Positions 17,609 to 27,095 of a DNA stretch of 64,000 nucleotides are shown here, in pieces (position 1 is the first letter of the stretch; the number at the start of each line of letters is the position of its first letter). Position numbers and translations under genes: made by a program. The stretch covers positions 62,001-126,000 of the forward strand of contig JAFAFE010000007.1 in the NCBI GenBank assembly GCA_023423655.1. The letters run 5' to 3'. Below the pieces are notes generated by a model, which saw only the letters and a program-made list of their open reading frames with translations, was not told where the DNA came from and ran no database searches. This DNA is from Pseudomonadota bacterium. Lineage in GTDB: Bacteria; Pseudomonadota; Alphaproteobacteria; Sphingomonadales; Sphingomonadaceae.

Positions 17609-19426
17609 TCAGTTCGATGAACCGTGCGCGCTTTCGCCATAATCAGTGTAAACATCTGTATTGCTGGCATTGCTGGCGGTGCGGGTCTGCATGGTGGGGA
17701 ATTTGGGCCATTTGCCTTGCGCCATTTCGACCATGCTGCGCGAGCTTTGCCCCGCTTGCTGCTGATACATCCAATAATTGCGCAGCACGATGCCGACATA
17801 GCCGCGCGTTTCCCAATAAGGGATGGATTCAATGAATAGTAACGGATCATTATTGTCGCGCACTTCGGAATTCCAGCGCGCGACAGGATTGGGCCCCGCA
17901 TTATAGGCGGCGATCACTTTGGGGAGCAGGCCGCCGGTTGCGCCATTATCGCGCAGATATTCCATATAGCTTTGCCCATATTCCATATTGATGGAAGGCT
18001 TGGTTAGGTCGCCATTGCGCAAGGTGATGCCGCGCGTGCGGGCAATATCCTGCGCGGTGCCGGGGCGGACCTGCATAAGACCGGTCGCACCTGCCGGGCT
18101 GACGACTGCGATGCGGAATTGCGATTCCTGTAAAGCATGGGCGTAAACCAGCGAACGGTCGACGCGCCAGCCGCCTTCGGGCTGCCAATCGGGCGCGGGG
18201 TAGCGCGCAAATTTATCGGTCGGCGCACCCGACGGGCCATAATGGGCGAGATACATTTGCGTTGAAGGGAGACTCATCGCGCGGGCCAAGGCGATCAGCG
18301 CGGGATAATCGCCCGCCTGACCGATGCGCGCCTGATAACGCAAAGTTGCATCGGCGCGCGCGGTCTGGTCGATTTCCTTCAACGCAATGGCGGTGCGCAC
18401 ATTGGTCTGGTCCTGGAGGCGGCGCAGGCTGTTGCGGTCCGCACTATGCCGGTCCGCCTGCGTGGCAGGTGACACGCCCAAAGCCTCGGTCGCGAGCAGG
18501 CCATAAAAGGTTTCGCCCAAGCGCATTGCGGATTTCAACCGCGCACCGGCCTGTTGCGGCTGACCCGACGCGACCAGTGCACGCGCGGCCCAATAATGGC
18601 CGGCGGCTTGCAATTCCTGATCGGAGGTCAAGGTCGGGAGCAGCGAGAATTTGGCGGTGGCGCTGGCATAATCGCCCTGACGCCATGCCGCAAGACCGCC
18701 CGCCCAATGGGCTTGCGCAACCCAGTTGCCGGTGCCGCGCGAGGCAGTCTCAGCAAGACGGCGCGCATTACCATCGTCATTTTCGATATAATAGGACCAG
18801 GCGATACGATATTGCCATTCGGTCTGCGCGGCGGGCGACATACCGCCGATCACGCCGTTCAATATGGTTTCCGCACCCGCCGGATCATCATTTTTGATGA
18901 GCGATAAAATCTGGTTAGAAACTGACGCCGCGACCGGATCGGGCGTTGTCTGGAGATTGAACACGCGGCGCGGCGCTTCGCCAAGATAGGCAAAACGCTG
19001 TTCGCTCGGCAGCGAGGGCAGGGTGGTTGCCCCGCGTTTTTGCGCAAGTTTCGCCAGTTGCGCGGCTTGCGGCAAATTGGGCTGGCGTGTGAGCAGGCTC
19101 ATCAGCGCATCCAGTTCGACCTTCGGGCTATTGGCCGCTAGATAATATTCGGCGCGCGCATAATCGTTGAGATATTTTTCCGGGCCCGTGTCGAGAAGCG
19201 GTTGCACATCGACCCAGCGACCTTCGTCAATCGCTGCAAAAAGCTGGCGGTAATGGCGCTGTTGGCCGCTGTTCAAGACGGACGGCAAGGGGGCGGGAGT
19301 GACACCGCGCGCCAATGCGGGCGCTGCGCTTTGGGCCATCGCCCCGCTGGCTCCAAGGCCGCCGACCGCAAGACTACCTACCAATGTTGCCGAACAGGCC
19401 AAGAGCAGCTTACGCACGATCATCAA
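17609..19426 (-). CDS. slt: Soluble-type lytic murein transglycosylase
   Basis: Periplasmic enzyme that cleaves peptidoglycan to 1,6-anhydromuropeptides. The 605-residue protein has a signal peptide ending near AMAQS (residues 28-32), a long helical superhelix of Slt70 type, and a C-terminal SLT domain with catalytic Glu434 in HALQESQF, then SPAGATGLMQV and AAYNAGPNPV. The start codon overlaps the 3' end of the glycosylase-like gene by 17 bases, so the two are probably co-transcribed. A second ATG directly follows the first. Confidence 0.9.
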   Translation of the reverse strand: MMIVRKLLLACSATLVGSLAVGGLGASGAMAQSAAPALARGVTPAPLPSVLNSGQQRHYRQLFAAIDEGRWVDVQPLLDTGPEKYLNDYARAEYYLAANSPKVELDALMSLLTRQPNLPQAAQLAKLAQKRGATTLPSLPSEQRFAYLGEAPRRVFNLQTTPDPVAASVSNQILSLIKNDDPAGAETILNGVIGGMSPAAQTEWQYRIAWSYYIENDDGNARRLAETASRGTGNWVAQAHWAGGLAAWRQGDYASATAKFSLLPTLTSDQELQAAGHYWAARALVASGQPQQAGARLKSAMRLGETFYGLLATEALGVSPATQADRHSADRNSLRRLQDQTNVRTAIALKEIDQTARADATLRYQARIGQAGDYPALIALARAMSLPSTQMYLAHYGPSGAPTDKFARYPAPDWQPEGGWRVDRSLVYAHALQESQFRIAVVSPAGATGLMQVRPGTAQDIARTRGITLRNGDLTKPSINMEYGQSYMEYLRDNGATGGLLPKVIAAYNAGPNPVARWNSEVRDNNDPLLFIESIPYWETRGYVGIVLRNYWMYQQQAGQSSRSMVEMAQGKWPKFPTMQTRTASNASNTDVYTDYGESAHGSSN

Positions 19427-20204
19427 TCCCTTTTTTCAATCGCTTCAGATCCTCCCACGCGGCGCGCTTTAATTGCGGGCGCTGCAGAAGGAAACGCGGA
19501 TGGAATGTTGTTACAGCGGCAATAGTGCCATCGGGATGGTTAACGTCGCGTAACCATCCGCGCGCTTCATGGAGGTCCATCCCGGTCAAGGCACGGCTCG
19601 TCTTGTCGCCGAGCAGCAAAAGATGGGTGGGGGCGGCCAAGGATATAAGTTTGCGCTGGATTGCTTCCATACGCTTGGCGTCGCGCGCATCGACCCTGCC
19701 GCCCGGAATACGGGTGAAAGCCAGCGAGGAGAAAAAGCATTGGCTGCGCGAAAGCCCGATGGCCTTGAGCATCGCGTCGAACAAGCGCCCGCTTGCTCCG
19801 GCGAGCAGATGCCCTGCGGCCATATCGTCGGCATCGGGCATATCGGTGATGACCATGACCATCGCGCCAGCCTCTCCGGCGGGCAAGATTTTATGTGGCG
19901 CTGCAAGCGGTCCGGTGAAAAGCTTTTGTTCGGCCAGATAGCGCAGCATCTCCGGCAGACTGTCGGGGAGCGCCAAGGGCGGGGGTTCGGGGACAGGCGC
20001 TAATGCGGGGTTCACCGGAACCGCGCGCGAGATAGTTTGTTCTGTAACCGAATCAGGAGCTGATATTTTATCGCCCTGACGCGTCAAGGTGGCGAAATTT
20101 TCGGTCGCATAGGCGATCGGTTCGGGCGCAAATGTCATATCGACACCCGATAAAGCCCACCAATTCACATAGCTTTCCGCTGCGTCTTGTAGTCGCCCCT
20201 GCAT
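19410..20204 (-). CDS. Uracil-DNA glycosylase superfamily protein, lacking Fe-S cysteines
   Basis: The 264-residue product shows the family architecture: VITDMPDADD...GHLLAGASGRLFDAML in place of the GEAPG motif of type 4 enzymes, and the C-terminal TTFHPRFLLQRP that matches the HPSYLL block. The four iron-sulfur cysteines of type 4 and 5 enzymes are absent. The frame is open to 20360, but ATG 20204 is preferred: it follows a consensus promoter so closely that the mRNA would be leaderless, and AGAGAAG lies just upstream. Uracil excision activity is uncertain. Confidence 0.7.
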   Translation of the reverse strand: MQGRLQDAAESYVNWWALSGVDMTFAPEPIAYATENFATLTRQGDKISAPDSVTEQTISRAVPVNPALAPVPEPPPLALPDSLPEMLRYLAEQKLFTGPLAAPHKILPAGEAGAMVMVITDMPDADDMAAGHLLAGASGRLFDAMLKAIGLSRSQCFFSSLAFTRIPGGRVDARDAKRMEAIQRKLISLAAPTHLLLLGDKTSRALTGMDLHEARGWLRDVNHPDGTIAAVTTFHPRFLLQRPQLKRAAWEDLKRLKKGIDDRA

Positions 20205-20210
20205 ATCTTC

Positions 20211-20239
20211 TCTAAACAGGCGGTTGACTATCGGGTCAA
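20211..20239 (-). promoter_or_regulatory. Sigma70-like promoter of the glycosylase-like gene
   Basis: On the minus strand TTGACC (20234-20239), 17 bases, TTTAGA (20211-20216). Only six bases separate the -10 box from ATG 20204, which predicts a start at the A of ATG. The -35 box is one arm of the dyad TTGACTATCGGGTCAA (20224-20239). Confidence 0.6.
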
Positions 20240-20258
20240 TTAGCAGGCATCGCATTTT

Positions 20259-20287
20259 GTGACAAAGCGTGGGTTGGCCACGATAAT
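20259..20287 (+). promoter_or_regulatory. Sigma70-like promoter of etfQO
   Basis: GTGACA (20259-20264), exactly 17 bases, GATAAT (20282-20287); each box matches consensus at five of six. Predicted start near 20294 gives a leader of about 47 bases before ATG 20341. Confidence 0.6.
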
Positions 20288-20340
20288 ATGCCGTTGCGGC
20301 TGGAATAGCGCCCGCAATGCGACAGATGAGGTGATGAAAG

Positions 20341-21984
20341 ATGAGCGAACGGGAATCCATGCCCTATGATGTGGTCATTGTCGGGGGCGGACCGGCGGGA
20401 CTATCGGCGGCCATTCGCCTCAAACAGATTAATCCCGACATTTCGGTATGTATTCTCGAAAAAGGCTCCGAAATCGGCGCGCATATTTTGTCGGGTGCGG
20501 TGGTTGATCCCAAGGCGCTCAACGAGCTTATCCCCGATTGGCGCGAGCAAGGCTGTCCGATGGCCGAAGTGCCGGTCACCGAAAACCATCACTGGGTGAT
20601 GTCGCAAAGCGGCCATATGTCGATCCCGCACATCCTCACCCCGCCCTGGATGCACAATAAGGGCACCTATACCGGCAGCCTTGGCAATTTGTGCCGCTGG
20701 CTTGCGGGGCAGGCGGAAAATCTGGGCGTCGAAATCTTTCCCGGCTTTCCGGCGGCGGAAGTGCTTTATAACGATGATGGTTCGGTCAAGGGTGTTGCGA
20801 CTGGTGATATGGGCGTTGCGCGCGATGGCACGCACCGCGCCGATTACCAGCCCGGCATGGAACTCCACGCCAAATATACCTTATTCGCAGAAGGCGCACG
20901 CGGCAGCCTCACCAAACAATTGAAGGCGCGCTTCGACCTTGAAGCCGATTGCCAGCCGCAGGTTTACGGCCTTGGCATGAAAGAATTGTGGGACATCAAG
21001 CCAGAAAATTACGTGCCGGGCCGCGTCATCCACACCCAAGGCTGGCCCTTGTCGGAAAGCGAAAGCTGGGGCGGGGGGTTCCTTTATCATCAGGCCAACG
21101 GTCAGGTGGCGTTGGGCTTCGTCGTCGCGCTCGACTATAAAAACCCCTATCTTTTCCCGTTTGAAGAGTTTCAGCGCTGGAAGACCCACCCCGAAATCGC
21201 CAAGATTTTGGAAGGCGGCAAGCGCGTTTCCTATGGCGCGCGCGCGATTAACGAAGGCGGGTGGCAATCGGTGCCGAAACTTGCCTTCCCCGGCGGCGCG
21301 CTGATCGGCTGTTCGGCCGGATTTGTGAACGTGCCGCGTATCAAAGGCACCCATACCGCGATGAAATCGGGGATGCTCGCGGCGGAGAGTCTTGCAGCCG
21401 CCATGGCAGCGGGCCGCGCCAATGATGAAGTCGTCGATTATCAGGCCAATCTCAATGATAGCTGGATTGCCAAGGAACTGAAAATGGTCCGCAATGTCCA
21501 GCCAGCGGTCGCCAAATATGGCGAGGATTTCGGCACGATATTGGCGGGCATCGACATGTGGATGAACACGCTCAAAATCGGGCTGCCGATCACGATGAAA
21601 CATCATCGCGACAATGAAAGCCTGATCCAGAAAAGCGTGTTCAAACCCATCGCTTATCCCAAGCCCGACGGCGTGTTGACCTTTGACCGGCTGTCCTCGG
21701 TGTTCCTGTCGAACACCAATCATGAGGAAGACCAGCCCTGCCATTTGCAGCTTAAAGACCCGTCAATTCCGATCGATTATAACCTACCCATGTATGACGA
21801 ACCGGCGCAGCGTTATTGTCCGGCGGCGGTCTATGAAGTGGTCGATAAGGACACCAATCCGCGCTTTGTCATCAATGCGCAAAATTGCGTCCATTGCAAA
21901 ACCTGCGACATCAAAGACCCGCTCCAGAATATTAACTGGGTCACGCCCGAAGGCGGCGGCGGCCCCAATTATCCGAATATGTAA
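20341..21984 (+). CDS. Electron transfer flavoprotein-ubiquinone oxidoreductase
   Basis: Membrane-associated flavoprotein that passes electrons from acyl-CoA dehydrogenases, via ETF, to ubiquinone. The 547-residue protein has the FAD dinucleotide fold GGGPAG (residues 15-20), the EKGSEIGAHILSG segment, and a C-terminal 4Fe-4S ferredoxin-like site: one Cys in YCPAAVYE and then CVHCKTCDIKDP. It ends with the family-typical GGGGPNY. It fits the fatty acid and propionyl-CoA metabolism elsewhere in the window. Confidence 0.96.
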   Translation: MSERESMPYDVVIVGGGPAGLSAAIRLKQINPDISVCILEKGSEIGAHILSGAVVDPKALNELIPDWREQGCPMAEVPVTENHHWVMSQSGHMSIPHILTPPWMHNKGTYTGSLGNLCRWLAGQAENLGVEIFPGFPAAEVLYNDDGSVKGVATGDMGVARDGTHRADYQPGMELHAKYTLFAEGARGSLTKQLKARFDLEADCQPQVYGLGMKELWDIKPENYVPGRVIHTQGWPLSESESWGGGFLYHQANGQVALGFVVALDYKNPYLFPFEEFQRWKTHPEIAKILEGGKRVSYGARAINEGGWQSVPKLAFPGGALIGCSAGFVNVPRIKGTHTAMKSGMLAAESLAAAMAAGRANDEVVDYQANLNDSWIAKELKMVRNVQPAVAKYGEDFGTILAGIDMWMNTLKIGLPITMKHHRDNESLIQKSVFKPIAYPKPDGVLTFDRLSSVFLSNTNHEEDQPCHLQLKDPSIPIDYNLPMYDEPAQRYCPAAVYEVVDKDTNPRFVINAQNCVHCKTCDIKDPLQNINWVTPEGGGGPNYPNM

Positions 21985-21993
21985 TTGGCGGAA

Positions 21994-22860
21994 ATGTCGT
22001 CCAGTCCGTGCATGGCGGAGGCGTTCGATAGCGAAACCGCGCCTGCCAAGATCAACCTCGCGCTGCATGTGCGCAAGCGGCGCGCGGACGGTTATCATGA
22101 ACTGGAAACCTTATTCGCCTTTGCCAAGGATGGCGATGAACTGAATGTCGAGGCGGCGCCCGATATCAGCCTGTCGCTGACCGGCCCGTTTGCGCAAAGC
22201 TTGGCGGCAGAAGCGGACAATCTGGTGCTACGCGCGGCGCACAGGCTTGCACAAGCGAGCGGTGTGCGGGCGGGCGCACGGATGCGGCTCACCAAAAATC
22301 TCCCCATAGCGTCGGGAATTGGTGGCGGGTCAGCCGATGCGGCAGCGGCTTTGCGGATGCTCAACCGTTTCTGGAGGCTGGACTGGGACGTCGCGCGCTT
22401 GCTCCCGATTGCGGAGGAGTTGGGCGCTGATGTGCCTGCCTGTCTTGTCGGTAAAAGCTGCATCGGAAAAGGGCGCGGCGATGCGTTGCACCTTCTCGAC
22501 CAGACCGAACTAAGCGGCACGCCCTTATTGCTGGTCAATCCGCTAAAACCCGTCTCGACCGCCGAAATATTTGCCCGCTGGGATGGCACAGACAGGGGGC
22601 CGATGCCGCAAGGCTCCGACCGCGATATATTGCTGCAAGGCCGCAATGATTTGCAGCCTATGGCCTTAGCATTGGTTCCCGAAATCGCCGACTTGCTCGC
22701 CGCTTTGGAGACTCAAGCGGGCGAGGGGATGGCACGCATGTCGGGGTCTGGCGCTACCTGTTTTGCCCTATTGGACAGCCTGTATAAACGCGACCAAGCT
22801 GCACAGCATATCGCCCGCAAATTCCCCGGATATTGGATATTTCCCACCCATGTCGCCTGA
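21994..22860 (+). CDS. ispE: 4-diphosphocytidyl-2-C-methyl-D-erythritol kinase
   Basis: GHMP kinase of the MEP isoprenoid pathway. The 288-residue product has the N-terminal AKINLALHV, DGYHELET, and the ATP loop PIASGIGGGSADAAA at about residues 104-118. Start choice: the frame begins at TTG 21985 right after the etfQO stop, and ATG 21994 and ATG 22012 are possible; 21994 is used here. Gene spacing suggests read-through from etfQO. Confidence 0.93.
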   Translation: MSSSPCMAEAFDSETAPAKINLALHVRKRRADGYHELETLFAFAKDGDELNVEAAPDISLSLTGPFAQSLAAEADNLVLRAAHRLAQASGVRAGARMRLTKNLPIASGIGGGSADAAAALRMLNRFWRLDWDVARLLPIAEELGADVPACLVGKSCIGKGRGDALHLLDQTELSGTPLLLVNPLKPVSTAEIFARWDGTDRGPMPQGSDRDILLQGRNDLQPMALALVPEIADLLAALETQAGEGMARMSGSGATCFALLDSLYKRDQAAQHIARKFPGYWIFPTHVA

Positions 22861-23587
22861 CACCCACGAAGCTTGGACTCTCATCGGAACGCCGCGCACA
22901 GGCGGCATCCTTATCATCTCCGATCATGCGTCAAACCATGTGCCGGACGATATTGATTTGGGCATTGTTCCGGCGTTGCTCGACAATCATATCGCCATCG
23001 ACATAGGCGTCGCCGACGTCGGGCGCTTGATGGTCGAACAAAATCCCGGTTTTGCCGCCTATCAATGCGGCATTTCGCGGCTCGTCATTGATTGCAACCG
23101 CGATCCCGCCGCGCCCGGCCTTTTGCCGCATATCAGTGATGGTCATAGCATCCCCGGCAATTATTCGACCGAAGCGCATCGCGACGCGCGGCTCGCCCGT
23201 TTCTTCACCCCCTATCATGCGCGGTTGGAGCAATTGCTTGCCGAAGCACCCCCTGCGCTGATTGTCTCGCTCCACAGCTTCACGCCGCATTTGCATGAGC
23301 ATCCCGATACCGAACGGCCTTGGCAGATTGCCTGTCTTTACAATGAAGATGACCGCGCCGCGCGCATCGCGATTCCGCTGTTTGAAGCGGCGGGACTGGT
23401 GACAGGCGACCAACAGCCTTATTCGGGCAAGCTGCTCAACTATACGATGGACCGCCATGCCGAAAGAAAATTCCCCTATCTCGGCATAGAAGTGCGGCAG
23501 GATCAGATTAACGCGGCCACCGGACAGCAGCGATATGCGGATATAATTGCACAAATTGCGTTGCAGTGCAGCAATAAGCTTGCGTGA
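22850..23587 (+). CDS. N-formylglutamate amidohydrolase family protein
   Basis: Likely zinc hydrolase releasing formate from N-formylglutamate or a similar N-formyl compound. The start ATG 22850 overlaps the ispE stop by 11 bases. The 245-residue protein shows the family blocks ISDHASNHVP, DIGVADVGR, SRLVIDCNRDP and VSLHSFTP, with His and Asp/Glu metal ligand candidates. Histidine-degradation genes are not nearby, so the substrate is not settled. Confidence 0.85.
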   Translation: MSPDTHEAWTLIGTPRTGGILIISDHASNHVPDDIDLGIVPALLDNHIAIDIGVADVGRLMVEQNPGFAAYQCGISRLVIDCNRDPAAPGLLPHISDGHSIPGNYSTEAHRDARLARFFTPYHARLEQLLAEAPPALIVSLHSFTPHLHEHPDTERPWQIACLYNEDDRAARIAIPLFEAAGLVTGDQQPYSGKLLNYTMDRHAERKFPYLGIEVRQDQINAATGQQRYADIIAQIALQCSNKLA

Positions 23588-23633
23588 GAGCGTGAAAGGC
23601 GATTAGGGAATTTCGCGACAGAAAGGAATTCCC

Positions 23634-25358
23634 GTGACCGCCAACCGTTTTGACAAGTCCAAACTCCCCTCCCGTTATGTTTCCGTCGGCCCGGAGCGCG
23701 CGCCGCACCGCAGCTATTATTATGCGATGGGGCTTACCGAAGAGGAGATTGCGCGTCCGTTCGTAGGCGTGGTGTCGGCGGGCAATGACAGCGCGCCGTG
23801 CAATACCGCGCTTGATGCGCAGGCCGATATTTGTCGCGTCGGCGTCGAAAAAGGCGGCGGTATGCCGCGCCGGTTCAACACCATCACCGTGACAGACGGC
23901 ATTGCGATGGGCCATCAGGGCATGAAAAGCTCGCTCGTCAGCCGCGAAGTCATTGCCGACAGCATCGAATTGTCGGTGCGCGGCCATTGTTATGATGCGC
24001 TGGTCGGTTTTGCCGGATGCGACAAATCACTCCCCGGCATGATGATGGCGATGATCCGCCTCAATATCCCGTCCATCTTCGTTTATGGCGGGTCGATATT
24101 GCCGGGCCGTTTCCATGACAATGACGTGACCGTCGTCGATGTGTTCGAAGCGGTCGGCCAGCACGCCGCTGGCAATTGCCCGCTACAGGAGCTGATCGCG
24201 CTCGAAAAAGTCGCCTGTCCGGGGCATGGCGCGTGCGGTGGTCAATTCACCGCCAACACGATGGCCTGCGTTGCCGAAGCCATCGGTTTATCCTTGCCGA
24301 ACAGTAATATGGCCCCCGCTCCTTATAAGAGCCGTGAAGAAGTAGCCTTGGCTGCTGGCGAACAGGTAATGGAGTTGCTCGCGCGCAATATCCGCCCGCG
24401 CGATATTGTGACGCGCGCATCGCTCGAAAATGCCGCGCGTGTGGTGGCGGCGACCGGCGGCTCGACCAATGGCGCGTTGCATTTACCCGCAATGGCGCAT
24501 GAAGCGGGGATCGAATTTGACCTGTTCGATGTCGCCGAGATCTTCAAGTCAACGCCCTATATTGCCGATCTGAAACCCGGTGGCCGTTATGTCGCCAAGG
24601 ATATGCACGATGCGGGCGGCGTTTATATGCTAATGAAAACCTTGCTTACAGAAGGCTTTCTCGACGGAAATTGCCTGACCGTCACCGGCAAGACACTCGG
24701 CGAAAATATTGACGAGGTGGTGTGGAACCCTGACCAGAAGGTCATTTATGACGCCAAGACGCCGATTACGCCGACCGGCGGGGTTGTCGGGTTGAAAGGC
24801 AGCCTTGCCCCCAATGGTGCGATTGTGAAGGTTGCGGGGATGCACCGCTTGCAATTTAGCGGCCCGGCACGTTGTTTCGATTGCGAAGAAGAGGCGTTTG
24901 CGGCGGTCGAAAACCGCGAAATCGCCGAAGGCTCGGTCATCATCATCCGCTATGAAGGCCCCAAAGGCGGTCCCGGTATGCGTGAAATGCTTTCGACCAC
25001 GGCGGCGCTTTACGGGCAAGGCATGGGCGAAAAGGTTGCGCTCATCACCGATGGCCGTTTTTCGGGCGCAACGCGCGGCTTCTGCATCGGCCATGTCGGG
25101 CCGGAAGCTGCCGAAGGCGGGCCGATTGCATTGGTCGAAGATGGCGACATTATCAGCATCGACGCCGAAACCGGCACCATCGACCTTGAGGTTGACGCCG
25201 ACACGCTCGCCGCGCGCAAAGCGAAATGGCAACCGCGCCAGAATGACTATCAGGCGGGCGCTTTGTGGCGCTATGCCCAAAATGTCGGCCCTGCCTGGGC
25301 GGGGGCGGTGACGCATCCCGGCGCGCAGAAGGAAACCCATGTTTTTGCCGATATTTAG
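23634..25358 (+). CDS. ilvD: Dihydroxy-acid dehydratase
   Basis: Dehydrates dihydroxy acids to 2-oxo acids in isoleucine and valine synthesis. The 574-residue protein starts at GTG 23634 behind AAAGGA. Iron-sulfur ligands Cys56 (SAPCN), Cys129 (AGCDKS) and Cys201 (HGACGG) are present, and Lys131 is the expected carbamylated metal ligand. Length and NTITVTDGIAMGHQGMK favour IlvD over the longer phosphogluconate dehydratase Edd, though the superfamily also includes sugar acid dehydratases. Confidence 0.93.
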   Translation: MTANRFDKSKLPSRYVSVGPERAPHRSYYYAMGLTEEEIARPFVGVVSAGNDSAPCNTALDAQADICRVGVEKGGGMPRRFNTITVTDGIAMGHQGMKSSLVSREVIADSIELSVRGHCYDALVGFAGCDKSLPGMMMAMIRLNIPSIFVYGGSILPGRFHDNDVTVVDVFEAVGQHAAGNCPLQELIALEKVACPGHGACGGQFTANTMACVAEAIGLSLPNSNMAPAPYKSREEVALAAGEQVMELLARNIRPRDIVTRASLENAARVVAATGGSTNGALHLPAMAHEAGIEFDLFDVAEIFKSTPYIADLKPGGRYVAKDMHDAGGVYMLMKTLLTEGFLDGNCLTVTGKTLGENIDEVVWNPDQKVIYDAKTPITPTGGVVGLKGSLAPNGAIVKVAGMHRLQFSGPARCFDCEEEAFAAVENREIAEGSVIIIRYEGPKGGPGMREMLSTTAALYGQGMGEKVALITDGRFSGATRGFCIGHVGPEAAEGGPIALVEDGDIISIDAETGTIDLEVDADTLAARKAKWQPRQNDYQAGALWRYAQNVGPAWAGAVTHPGAQKETHVFADI

Positions 25359-25704
25359 GCGCGCATCTTTCGCCGCTTTGCTGGTGCTGGCAGGATGCGG
25401 GAGCGGGGGCGGCAATGATGCCGACCCCGCCGCCGAGCGCATCGCCTGTGCGCTTGACGGGGCGAACGACTTTGCCACCGACTGCACGGTCGAGCGCAGC
25501 GGCGGTGAGGACGGGCTTGTCCTCACCATCGGGCATCAGGATAAAGGCTATCGCCGCTTTGTCGTGCCAACCGACGGACGCGGGATTGTCGCGGCCGATG
25601 GCGCGGACTTGGCCAAAGTCACCATTAGCGGCGACAATCAGGTTGAAGTCAGCATCGGGCGCGACCGTTACCGCCTGCCTGCAACGATCAAGCAAGGGCA
25701 ATGA
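25339..25704 (+). CDS. Small lipoprotein of unknown function
   Basis: The 121-residue product begins inside the last 20 bases of ilvD and overlaps nnrD/nnrE by four. It has a lipobox LAGC with Cys20 and a Gly-rich linker, so it should be lipid-anchored and reach the periplasm. Two more Cys (near residues 36 and 48) could form a disulfide. The rest is beta-rich with no family I recognise. Tight overlaps on both sides mean it is part of the operon. Confidence 0.75.
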   Translation: MFLPIFRRASFAALLVLAGCGSGGGNDADPAAERIACALDGANDFATDCTVERSGGEDGLVLTIGHQDKGYRRFVVPTDGRGIVAADGADLAKVTISGDNQVEVSIGRDRYRLPATIKQGQ

Positions 25705-27095
25705 GCATCGGGCCGCCGCGCGGTCCGGTGTTGGGCGCAGCGGCCATGCGCGCGGCGGAAGCGGCCTGCTTTACGGCTGAAAAGCCCGCGCTTCACTATA
25801 TGGAGAAAGCGGGGAGGGCGGTCGCCCGCCTTGCACTGCGCATAGCGGCGGGGCGCGCGATCATCATATTGGCAGGCCCCGGCAATAATGGCGGGGACGG
25901 CTATGTTGCGGCGCGCTATTTGCGCGAGGCGGGGGCGGAAGTGCGGGTCATTGCCGTGCTGCCGCCCAAAAGCGAAGGCGCTTTATGGGCGCGCGGGACA
26001 TGGCAAGGTGCGGTCGAGCCTTTGGCGGATGACACGGCCCCTGCGCCTATCCTCATCGACGCGATTTTCGGCACGGGTGCGCGTGGCGGGCTGGATCCGG
26101 CATGGGCGGCGCAGGCGCTCCGCCTGTTCCGCGCTGCGCGCTATGTGTTGGCGGTCGATCTGCCCAGCGCGTTGAACAGCGATGATCCGGAAGTGGTGGC
26201 TCCATATGCCGCGCAATGCACGTTGGCGCTGGGAGCCTTGAAACCGGCGCATGTGTTGCAGCCGTCCGCACCGCAATGCGGCACGCTTTTGCTCGATACG
26301 CTGGATATTCCGGTCGACAGCGATGTGCGGATGCTGGAGCGCCTTATGTTCCGCGCGCCGGGGCCGGACGACCATAAATATAGACGCGGCATGGTCGCGG
26401 TTATTGCCGGACAAATGCCGGGGGCCGCTGCCCTTGCAGCCCGTGCAGCGGCAAGGGGCGGGGCGGGCTATATCCTATTTATAGGAGATTATGCCTCGCA
26501 GCATCTGCCCGATGCGGTGGTCCGGCGGCCTCCGCAAGATTTGCCCGCTATATTGGCCGACAAGCGGCTCAACGCCTTAGTCATCGGCCCCGGTGCAGGA
26601 CGGGATGCACCGGCGCTCCACCACCTCGAAACGGCGCGGATTTCCGGCAAATCTTTGGTTATAGACGGCGATGCACTCCATCTTCTCGATGCGGATAAGC
26701 CCTTCACCGCGCCCGCCATCCTGACCCCGCATGATGGCGAATTTTCGGCTCTGTTTGGCGCGCTCTCCGGCACCAAAATCGACCGCGCCCGTGAGGCCGC
26801 GCGCACCATCAATGCGGTGGTCGTCTATAAAGGCGCCGATACGGTGATCGTCGCGCCAGACGGGCGGGTGCGCATCGCCCCCGCAGCCTCGCCCTGGCTC
26901 GCGAGCGCGGGGACCGGTGATGTTTTGGCGGGGCTATGCGGCAGCACGCTCGCCCGCACGCCCGATGACCCGTTCGGCGCGGCATCGCTTGCGGTTTGGC
27001 TGCATGGCGAAGCGGCGCGGCTTGCCGGACCGGCGCTCATTGCCGATGATCTCATTGACCATTTGCCCGCAGCCGTGCAACGCGCATTGCCATGA
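25701..27095 (+). CDS. nnr: Bifunctional NAD(P)H-hydrate epimerase / ADP-dependent dehydratase
   Basis: Repairs hydrated NADH and NADPH. The N-terminal half (about 1-210) is the YjeF_N epimerase with GPGNNGGDGY (59-68); the C-terminal half (about 225-464) is the carbohydrate-kinase-like dehydratase with TPHDGEFSALFG and GTGDVLAGLCG. The 464-residue length is slightly short but both domains look complete. Starts with ATGA overlap on the lipoprotein gene and ends with ATGA overlap into the methyltransferase. Confidence 0.93.
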   Translation: MSIGPPRGPVLGAAAMRAAEAACFTAEKPALHYMEKAGRAVARLALRIAAGRAIIILAGPGNNGGDGYVAARYLREAGAEVRVIAVLPPKSEGALWARGTWQGAVEPLADDTAPAPILIDAIFGTGARGGLDPAWAAQALRLFRAARYVLAVDLPSALNSDDPEVVAPYAAQCTLALGALKPAHVLQPSAPQCGTLLLDTLDIPVDSDVRMLERLMFRAPGPDDHKYRRGMVAVIAGQMPGAAALAARAAARGGAGYILFIGDYASQHLPDAVVRRPPQDLPAILADKRLNALVIGPGAGRDAPALHHLETARISGKSLVIDGDALHLLDADKPFTAPAILTPHDGEFSALFGALSGTKIDRAREAARTINAVVVYKGADTVIVAPDGRVRIAPAASPWLASAGTGDVLAGLCGSTLARTPDDPFGAASLAVWLHGEAARLAGPALIADDLIDHLPAAVQRALP

